From Gammaproteobacteria bacterium (lineage in GTDB: Bacteria; Pseudomonadota; Gammaproteobacteria; Thiohalomonadales; Thiohalomonadaceae), in the NCBI GenBank assembly GCA_026193675.1, contig JAPHSO010000313.1:1-12555 (forward strand): DNA of 12,555 nt, given 5' to 3'. A model generated the notes under the pieces. That model was not told the DNA's origin and made no database searches. It worked only from the letters and a program-made list of their open reading frames with translations. This document shows positions 7,341-12,555 of the stretch, one piece after another. Position 1 is the first letter of the stretch. Every line of letters starts with the position of its first letter. Made by a program: the position numbers and the translations under genes.

Positions 7341-7913
7341 TTAGCGAATCTGATTTCCGCCGCCCTTTTCCCAGGGACAGTTATCATAGGCGTGCATCTC
7401 TGAATCCATTGCAGCCTTTCGCTCCTCCTCTTCTACCCTTTTCAGGTAATCCCTTTTCTTATCCAGTAGACAGTCGGATGAAATGACCGTTTTAAGATGT
7501 GCCACGATTTTAAAGTGGTCATACTCGTTAATAATCGGAACCACAAACATCGGCAGCTTTACTGAACGACTTACCTCAAGCAGATTCCTTGTCCCTTCGT
7601 TATAGTGCTCTTCTGACAGATGTGCATAAGGATCCATTCTGAAAACACAGATCGGCTTGAAGGTATCTTTATCGATCACCACAAGATCAAAGTAGATCCC
7701 CTCAATCTTGGCCCGTCCCTTTTTGATGTCAGAACGACTTTCAATATCTTCATCCACGTCAACAACCCGGTAGGCAGGACAGCCCGGTATCGCGGTGTAG
7801 TTGCACTGCAATATGTTCTGGACCTGTTTAATAAGCGCGAGCTGCTGCGGAGAGACCACAGAGATTCTCTGACCATATGCGGGCAACTCTACTTTTTTAA
7901 AAAATCCAAACAT
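7341..7913 (-). CDS. DUF2726-like protein of unknown function
   Basis: Soluble cytoplasmic protein of 190 residues. The central part, about residues 45-150, resembles DUF2726, a PD-(D/E)xK nuclease-superfamily fold: a strand with FDLVVID (Asp76), then KPICVFRMD (to Asp94), then a helix and PMFVV strand. Authentic DUF2726 members that I recall have an acidic I-E-x-D type motif at the second strand, and here that place reads F-R-M-D, so the nuclease site may be degraded. The tail (about 150-180) is a charged helix rich in Lys and Glu, ending near a C-P-W-E motif. No good ribosome-binding site precedes the ATG, yet no other start fits better. It lies between two c-di-GMP genes on the same strand, with 180 nt to the next one and 261 nt to the previous. 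The gene is likely real; the family is moderately supported and the function unknown. Confidence 0.6.
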   Translation of the reverse strand: MFGFFKKVELPAYGQRISVVSPQQLALIKQVQNILQCNYTAIPGCPAYRVVDVDEDIESRSDIKKGRAKIEGIYFDLVVIDKDTFKPICVFRMDPYAHLSEEHYNEGTRNLLEVSRSVKLPMFVVPIINEYDHFKIVAHLKTVISSDCLLDKKRDYLKRVEEEERKAAMDSEMHAYDNCPWEKGGGNQIR

Positions 7914-8174
7914 TTTATTCAGACATCATCTCAAATTTTGGGGCGCGCTAATATACTACTATACTAATACCATTAAAACATTGAATTAAATGTGGATTTT
8001 TCTAAAGCGTAATTTCAATCCCCATCTGGCCCATGCTTGCGCACCTTATCGGCCCACATCCGAAAAGATTGAGTATCGAATATTTTGATGAGATTTTATG
8101 GAGAAGGATTGATTGGATAGTATCTAAGATAAACAGATGCAGCAGGAAGAGAGACTAAAATTTGATCGACACAC

Positions 8175-9434
8175 TCAGCTTGGCGCCTTAAATTTCAACA
8201 CATTATCCTCACGATCCGCATGTTTGGAGATGTGATAACGGTTTTTGCCATTAGCCTTGGCAGCATACATCGCATCATCAGCCTCGGTTAATAGCAGATC
8301 CGCGTCTCGATGGTCATTTATAAAGAATGTTATCCCGATAGAAACGCCGAGTTGGCACCGTTTGTTGTTCCATGTAATTGGCCTGTTGACCGCCTCAATA
8401 ATCTTATCGCAGACGCTTGTTGCCTCATTCTCTCGGTTAATATTGTTGAGGATAATGGTAAATTCATCCCCTCCAACACGTGCCAGAATATCTGAGCTGC
8501 GAATAACCCCTTTTAATCTGTTTGACACCTCAACCAACGCATGATCACCTGTCTGATGACCATAGGTATCGTTAATGTTCTTAAAACCATCCAGATCTAA
8601 AAAGAGTAGTGCTGCACACTTTTGATAACGTTGCGCCTGATAGATTGAATTTTGTAGCTGCTCATTGAAAACGCCACGATTGGGCAGAGTGGTTAAAATA
8701 TCGTGCGATGCAATATAGGTGAGCTCTTCGGTTCTCTGTTCAACACGATCCTCCAGCTCACCTTCGATCTTGCTGCGGTTGGATATCTCATGATTGATTT
8801 TAATGGTGACCACTGAGGCGATCACAATGCTCAGCACTGAGCCAAAGATCATCAGAATGAGCATCACCTTCTTATCATCATCAATGTTGACGCTGATCGC
8901 GCGCATCTCAAGACTATTGTGCATATGTTGCAGGGCGATGAATTTACCCATCAACTTCATCGCCTTGTGTTGATTGGGGATCACATCATCATAAAAGACC
9001 TCCATCGCCCCCTCTTGCTGACCATTTAAGATGAGATCAGCAACCTCATTTTGCATACGGCCAGTGATATTGGTCTGCCGGTTTTGCTCATCGACAATCT
9101 TCATCTCCTCCTTGTCGAGCTCTGTATCGAGTAGCTCCTCTCTGAGTAACAGATACTCTTGAGCAATCTCACTCATCTTCATACGATGCTCATCCAGCTC
9201 GAAGGGATCTTTAACCAATAGCATGTGTTGCACGGTGAGCGAACGGTCACGGGCAAGACGCAGAAACTCACTCATAACCCGCAACTGGACATTGTGCTGG
9301 CTGACGACCCGAGAAAAGACATCACGAGTATTGGTCAGATAGTAGATGCTGATCGCCGCAAGCAGAATCATTGTGGCGATGACGATAGAGAATCCTAGCC
9401 CTATCAGCTTAGCGTTGTATCTTCCACGAACCAT
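8175..9434 (-). CDS. Membrane diguanylate cyclase with periplasmic helical sensor
   Basis: Makes c-di-GMP in response to a periplasmic signal. It has a transmembrane helix at about residues 10-32, then a periplasmic domain of about 155 residues rich in long heptad-like helices, resembling the four-helix-bundle sensors of chemoreceptors. A second transmembrane helix lies at about 189-212, then a coiled-coil linker (EGELEDRVEQRTEEL, about 224-238) and GGDEF from about 242 to 405. The signature is RVGGDEF (GGDEF at 321-325), with RSSD at 312-315 giving an intact inhibitory site five residues earlier. There is no EAL domain, so it should be a pure synthase. The ATG at 9434 has a strong AAGGGG ribosome-binding site 5 nt upstream. 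An inverted repeat sits 50-105 nt upstream of the start. The ligand of the sensor cannot be told from sequence. Confidence 0.9.
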   Translation of the reverse strand: MVRGRYNAKLIGLGFSIVIATMILLAAISIYYLTNTRDVFSRVVSQHNVQLRVMSEFLRLARDRSLTVQHMLLVKDPFELDEHRMKMSEIAQEYLLLREELLDTELDKEEMKIVDEQNRQTNITGRMQNEVADLILNGQQEGAMEVFYDDVIPNQHKAMKLMGKFIALQHMHNSLEMRAISVNIDDDKKVMLILMIFGSVLSIVIASVVTIKINHEISNRSKIEGELEDRVEQRTEELTYIASHDILTTLPNRGVFNEQLQNSIYQAQRYQKCAALLFLDLDGFKNINDTYGHQTGDHALVEVSNRLKGVIRSSDILARVGGDEFTIILNNINRENEATSVCDKIIEAVNRPITWNNKRCQLGVSIGITFFINDHRDADLLLTEADDAMYAAKANGKNRYHISKHADREDNVLKFKAPS

Positions 9435-9483
9435 CTAATCCCCTTCATCAAAATGGTTTCTAATTTATTGTTATAACTCTATT

Positions 9484-9539
9484 TATTGATGTCTACGTTA
9501 TATTTCTATGAACTGTTTTGTAGGAACTATACATCAATA
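9484..9539. repeat. Nested inverted repeat upstream of the diguanylate cyclase
   Basis: TATTGATGT (9484-9492) is matched exactly by its complement ACATCAATA (9531-9539), 38 nt apart. Inside it, CTAC (about 9493-9496) pairs with GTAG (9520-9523). The arrangement lies in the promoter region of the leftward cyclase gene and could be paired operator half-sites or a looped site. The region is AT-rich, which raises the chance of coincidence. Confidence 0.35.
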
Positions 9540-9545
9540 TCAGGC

Positions 9546-9571
9546 AAAAAGGGGCCACTCTAATTCAGAGT
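9546..9571 (-). terminator. Weak terminator after the QueG-like gene
   Basis: On the minus strand a 5-bp stem (ACTCT / AGAGT, loop GAATT) lies 15 nt past the stop codon and is followed by GGCCCC and five T residues. The stem is short and the T-run is displaced. Confidence 0.2.
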
Positions 9572-9585
9572 ATTAAGGAGATCAC

Positions 9586-10260
9586 CTAGTAGAGCGTCTC
9601 AATCATTCTCATTGAAATAGAATAGTGGTATCTGATCTGCTCTTCACTGTAGCGATGCTGAGGTGCGACAGGACAACTCATTCGTGCAAAACAACGATCT
9701 TTACAATTCGATCCCTTGAGCTTGCGATAGCCGACACAGCGTTGCAGCTCGAATCCGTCCTCAAGCGCTCCTCCCGGGCAGCTATCGACACATAGGCGTG
9801 ATCCACAAGTTTCACAAGGACTTTCACTTGCAACCGGTTGTGTCGGTTCAAAATCGCTATCGGCCAGGACAACTGCTCGATAGGCATACCAGCTACCCCA
9901 CTCTGAATTGATACCCACCATAAAAGGCGAGGGATGGTGCCAACCGGCCAGACTGCCAAGCCGCTGTAGAGAGAGAGGCTGTTCGCTCGGATAGATAATC
10001 TGGTAATGATGATCATCATGAGCTTTGGCAAACGACTGTTCGATTTCTCCGACTGTGAAATCATCAATGGGATCATCTGAAACGATCCCCGAACAACTCA
10101 CCGCCTCCCAAAGCGCCCTGCCGCCATGACCGACCAAAATCAGTTGCCGATAGGGTGCCAACTCATATCCCAACCCTTCAAGATTGGAGATCAGATCAGG
10201 CGGGAGCTCATTAAGATTAAAAACAGACTGAAGATTGAGCCCGGGGCTGAGCGCTAACAA
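9586..10260 (-). CDS. Short QueG/CblC-like iron-sulfur protein
   Basis: Cytosolic protein of 224 residues resembling the C-terminal core of epoxyqueuosine reductase QueG, a cobalamin-dependent Fe-S enzyme of tRNA queuosine synthesis, and the CblC fold. Visible parallels are AGWHHPSPFM and GSWYAYRAVVLAD (about 105-135), followed by a ferredoxin-like segment. Eight cysteines follow: CxxC-x4-CxxxCP (149, 152, 157, 161) and then 175, 186, 190 and 196 (again CP). The usual QueG first cluster is CxxCxxCxxxCP, so the spacing here is expanded. The protein is far shorter than QueG (about 380 residues), and the segment where QueG carries its catalytic Asp appears to lack one. It is therefore probably not a true QueG. 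The start is TTG at 10260; an in-frame TAG just upstream excludes a longer form, and the ribosome-binding site is weak. It follows the pentapeptide-repeat gene by 24 nt and is probably cotranscribed with it. Confidence 0.7.
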   Translation of the reverse strand: MLALSPGLNLQSVFNLNELPPDLISNLEGLGYELAPYRQLILVGHGGRALWEAVSCSGIVSDDPIDDFTVGEIEQSFAKAHDDHHYQIIYPSEQPLSLQRLGSLAGWHHPSPFMVGINSEWGSWYAYRAVVLADSDFEPTQPVASESPCETCGSRLCVDSCPGGALEDGFELQRCVGYRKLKGSNCKDRCFARMSCPVAPQHRYSEEQIRYHYSISMRMIETLY

Positions 10261-10284
10261 TATCTCTGTCTATTCGGCTTACCG

Positions 10285-10809
10285 TTATAGACACTTGCCG
10301 ATAGAGCCGGTAGCGCAGGTTCTGCCGTCAGTCCAGGTGGCTCCATCAAATTTTGCCTTAATTAAAATAGTACCGCTCAGATTGGCCCCCTGCAGATTGG
10401 CACCACTGAGATCGGCATCAACCAGATTGGCCTTCTGCAGATTGGCCATCATCAGGTTGGCTCCCTGCAGATTGGCTGCATGCAGGTGAGCCCCCTCCAG
10501 ATTGGCCAGCATCAGATCCGCCCCCTTAAGATTGACCAGCTGCATAATGGCATAGGAGAAGTTACCACGTGATAACTTGGCCCCATCCAGACGCATCTTC
10601 TCCATTGAGGCATGATTCATATTGACGCCAGGGGCGCTCACTCCCACACGAACTGCAGAGGTACATTGTGCATCAGGCTCCATCTTGCAAAGGCTGTTGG
10701 CATTTGAGAGCTTGTCGACATCCTCCGTCCAGGCATGGGCGACAGAGAGACCGGTTGATAGCAGTAGTGTCACCAATCCTGTTCGTAGTTGTTGATATCG
10801 ATTTTGCAT
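10285..10809 (-). CDS. Exported pentapeptide-repeat protein
   Basis: Predicted periplasmic protein of 174 residues. A signal peptide covers residues 1-26 with a clear AHA cleavage site. From about residue 72 to 159 runs a pentapeptide-repeat domain of A(D/N)LxG type, with Leu or Phe at every fifth position, which folds as a right-handed four-sided beta helix. Two cysteine pairs flank the helix, Cys41/Cys49 before and Cys165/Cys173 after, and are likely disulfides in the periplasm. Such domains act as protein-protein scaffolds and no catalytic role is visible. The start is backed by a strong AGGAG site 6 nt upstream of the ATG. It is the first gene of a probable two-gene unit with the QueG-like protein. 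The specific role is unknown. Confidence 0.88.
   Translation of the reverse strand: MQNRYQQLRTGLVTLLLSTGLSVAHAWTEDVDKLSNANSLCKMEPDAQCTSAVRVGVSAPGVNMNHASMEKMRLDGAKLSRGNFSYAIMQLVNLKGADLMLANLEGAHLHAANLQGANLMMANLQKANLVDADLSGANLQGANLSGTILIKAKFDGATWTDGRTCATGSIGKCL
10333..10596 (-). repeat. 15-bp coding repeats of the pentapeptide domain
   Basis: On the plus strand this shows as recurring CAGATTGGC-type units about every 15 bp, most regular between 10380 and 10510. They are the DNA imprint of the pentapeptide repeats. Near-identical units next to each other suggest growth by slippage or duplication. Confidence 0.75.
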
Positions 10810-10874
10810 TATTCTCTCCTGTTATTTTTTGGGCTCTACTCATGGTTGGAGAACCTCTGGGGTGAAACTACTAT

Positions 10875-10894
10875 CTATCACCCTTTGGCGATAG
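10875..10894 (-). terminator. Hairpin downstream of glutamate dehydrogenase
   Basis: An 8-bp stem (one G-U pair on the minus-strand transcript) with a 4-nt loop, 23 nt past the gdh stop codon. No T-run follows. An alternative 6-bp stem pairs GGGTGA (10860-10865) with TCACCC (10878-10883) and excludes the first, so the two folds compete. It may be a weak terminator or an attenuator-like element before the pentapeptide gene. Confidence 0.3.
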
Positions 10895-10916
10895 CAAATT
10901 ATTGTTCGGTTGTCGG

Positions 10917-12344
10917 TTACGAGACGCCAATATCGGTATAGGAGCGCGCCAGTTTGGTCAGCGCAATCACATAGGCGGCGGTTCGATAGTCATTAATTCT
11001 TGGATCACGCTCTCTTAACCTAAAGATATCCTGCATCGCAGTACGCATACTGTCATCAAGACCAGAACGGACAATATCAAGCTCACTGGCACCGCGTGAT
11101 ATTCCATCACGTATCCAATCTGGCGCGGCATTACCGGTCATCTCTTCTAGGGCTCGAACCATACTCTGCCCACGCGCCTCATCGAGGCGCCGTTCCATGC
11201 GGCCAAAACGCATATGGTGCAGATTGCGAATCCACTCAAAGTAAGAGACCACCACACCACCGGCATTAACCAGGGCATCAGGCAGAATGGTCACCCCCAT
11301 CTTCTGTAACATCAGATCCGCCTCAGCTGTCACCGGACCATTGGCAGCCTCAACGATCATCTTGGCCTTGATTCGATCCGCGTTACCGACATGAATCACC
11401 CCTTCTGTTGCGGCTGGAATCAGAATGTCACACTCCAGCTCCAACGATTCGGCCCCACCGCTCAGGTAGGTTGTACCCTGTATGTCACACAGATTACCGT
11501 TGTCCAGTTTGCAGCGGTGTAACTTCTCAATGTTGAGGCCATCCTCACAGAACACAGCACCATTACGTTCAACCACCGCAATGACCTTGGCATCATCCTC
11601 TTCGGCCAGAAACTTGGCGGCGTGATACCCCACATTACCCAGCCCTTGAATCACAATCCGCTGATTTTCGAGTCCAGGCTCAAGCCCCGCCGCTTTAACC
11701 GCTTCAGGATTTCTGAAAAATTCTCGCAACACATATTGCACACCCCGCCCCGTCGCCTCCATCCGGCCATGAATACCACCATGCTCAACCGGCTTACCGG
11801 TGACACAGGCGATGGCATTAATATCCTCTGGATGAAGGTGCTTATAGGTATCGGCGATCCATGCCATCTCACGCTGCCCGGTTCCCACATCGGGGGCCGG
11901 TACATTGGTGGCCGGATTGAGAAACCCTTTTTTGGCCAACTCTCGTGCAAAGCGGCGGGTGATCTTCTGTAGATCATCACGACTATATTGTGTGGGATCG
12001 AGGTGCAGTCCCCCTTTTGAGCCTCCAAAGGGGACATCAACCAGAGCACACTTGTAGGTCATAAGAGCCGCAAGTGCCTCGACATCATTCTGGTCAACCG
12101 ACTCAGCATAACGAATCCCCCCTTTCGATGGGCTGCGGTGGATGCTGTGCACTGCGCGCCATCCGGTGAAGATCTCAATGCGCTCATCTATTTTGACCGG
12201 GAAGGTGACCTGCAACACTGAGGTGCAGGCCTTAATCGCCTCTGCCACGCCGGGCTCAAGGTCAAGAAAGGTGGCGGCATGGTCAACCATCTGGTCGACA
12301 CTGTTTCTAAACTTAAGGCCTGCGGAGATCTGTTGTTCTGCCAT
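10917..12344 (-). CDS. gdhA: Glutamate dehydrogenase (Glu/Leu/Phe/Val dehydrogenase family)
   Basis: Oxidative deamination of glutamate to 2-oxoglutarate and ammonia, or the reverse; cytosolic and hexameric in the family. The 475-residue protein shows SPSKGGIRY (71-79), Lys98 (MTYKCA), the catalytic-lysine motif PFGGSKGG (Lys110) and PAPDVGTG with Asp152. The Rossmann motif GLGNVG is at 234-239, and ALVNAGGVVVSYFEW follows at about 357-371. After the Rossmann glycines the second strand ends in VVER, with acidic Glu259. Such a residue usually favours NAD over NADP, so the enzyme may be catabolic; this is inference. The ATG at 12344 has GGGA 6 nt upstream. It is somewhat longer than the commonest 420-450-residue members. 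It lies 69 nt downstream of hisC on the same strand. The symbol is a family label; orthology to E. coli gdhA is not implied. Confidence 0.93.
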   Translation of the reverse strand: MAEQQISAGLKFRNSVDQMVDHAATFLDLEPGVAEAIKACTSVLQVTFPVKIDERIEIFTGWRAVHSIHRSPSKGGIRYAESVDQNDVEALAALMTYKCALVDVPFGGSKGGLHLDPTQYSRDDLQKITRRFARELAKKGFLNPATNVPAPDVGTGQREMAWIADTYKHLHPEDINAIACVTGKPVEHGGIHGRMEATGRGVQYVLREFFRNPEAVKAAGLEPGLENQRIVIQGLGNVGYHAAKFLAEEDDAKVIAVVERNGAVFCEDGLNIEKLHRCKLDNGNLCDIQGTTYLSGGAESLELECDILIPAATEGVIHVGNADRIKAKMIVEAANGPVTAEADLMLQKMGVTILPDALVNAGGVVVSYFEWIRNLHHMRFGRMERRLDEARGQSMVRALEEMTGNAAPDWIRDGISRGASELDIVRSGLDDSMRTAMQDIFRLRERDPRINDYRTAAYVIALTKLARSYTDIGVS

Positions 12345-12413
12345 GGTTATCCCAAATAATAAAGCGAGTCAGTTGAGTGTAATCGAAGAGCCGACACGAT
12401 TGAACCGGCAGTT

Positions 12414-12555
12414 TTATATCGACAAAAGCGCCTCTCGGAGTGCGCTAATAAAGCGCTCATTTTCCTCTTTACTGCTGACCGTTACCCGCAGGCAATCCGC
12501 CAGGGGCCCAGTGCTTTGGCCCATATTCTTGATCAATACACCACGCTCTTTGATA
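12414..12555 (-). CDS. hisC: Histidinol-phosphate aminotransferase, C-terminal end only
   Basis: The last 46 codons and stop of a leftward gene that continues beyond the window. The readable part includes RGVLIKN, a G-P-L segment, then CLRVTVSSKEENERFISAL and a stop codon. This is the typical C-terminus of the PLP-dependent HisC transaminase of histidine synthesis, with a xGVLIKN strand, the CLRVTVG-like substrate-phosphate-binding Arg, and a closing helix after the E-E-N motif. In other Gammaproteobacteria hisC commonly sits with hisD, hisG and murA and next to the DegS/AlgW gene, so those genes are expected to the right. Confidence 0.8.
   Translation of the reverse strand, partial: IKERGVLIKNMGQSTGPLADCLRVTVSSKEENERFISALREALLSI

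Noticed and set aside
7914..8174. The 261-nt gap between the two minus-strand genes, checked for a small RNA or tRNA
   Set aside because: AT-rich with a short direct repeat of GGCCCA (8028-8033 and 8051-8056), but no tRNA cloverleaf, strong hairpin or terminator found.
10333..10596. Array-like repeats of about 15 bp on the plus strand, resembling a short CRISPR or satellite
   Set aside because: The period is 15 bp with no spacers, and the minus strand encodes regular pentapeptide repeats, which explains the pattern.

Overview
The window (about 50% GC) reads as a piece of a gammaproteobacterial chromosome. The evidence is a single-PDZ DegS/AlgW-type protease at the left edge, a histidinol-phosphate aminotransferase tail at the right edge, a DgcZ-like CZB-GGDEF protein, and otherwise ordinary proteobacterial genes. 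An LCIB/C-type carbonic anhydrase and a periplasmic c-type cytochrome would fit an autotrophic or sulfur-oxidising lineage, but that is inference. No transposase, integrase, phage gene, CRISPR array, rRNA or tRNA was seen.

Layout, left to right: (1) 1-983, the 3' part of a DegS/AlgW periplasmic serine protease closed by a perfect palindromic terminator. (2) 1038-2075, two leftward genes for exported proteins: a 91-residue His/Met-containing protein of unknown function and a mono-haem cytochrome c. (3) 2223-4378, two rightward genes: an LCIB-family (beta-type) carbonic anhydrase candidate, then a soluble zinc-binding CZB-GGDEF diguanylate cyclase. (4) 4389-9434, leftward: a large membrane PAS-PAS-GGDEF-EAL protein, a DUF2726-like protein, and a membrane diguanylate cyclase with a periplasmic helical sensor. 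(5) 9586-10809, leftward: an exported pentapeptide-repeat protein followed 24 nt later by a shortened QueG/CblC-like iron-sulfur protein, probably one operon. (6) 10917-12555, leftward: glutamate dehydrogenase, preceded by the 3' end of hisC.

Two themes stand out. First, three c-di-GMP enzymes with intact GG(D/E)EF sites and intact RxxD inhibitory sites lie within about 6 kb, each with a different input: cytosolic zinc or redox (CZB), PAS ligands at the membrane, and a periplasmic helical bundle. Second, the carbonic anhydrase candidate is a predicted zinc enzyme directly upstream of a cyclase whose sensor domain is a zinc site. In relatives such as Pseudomonas, the DegS/AlgW gene neighbours hisC. 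Here about 11.5 kb of signalling, redox and unknown genes separates them, so the block looks like a lineage-specific insertion between conserved neighbours.
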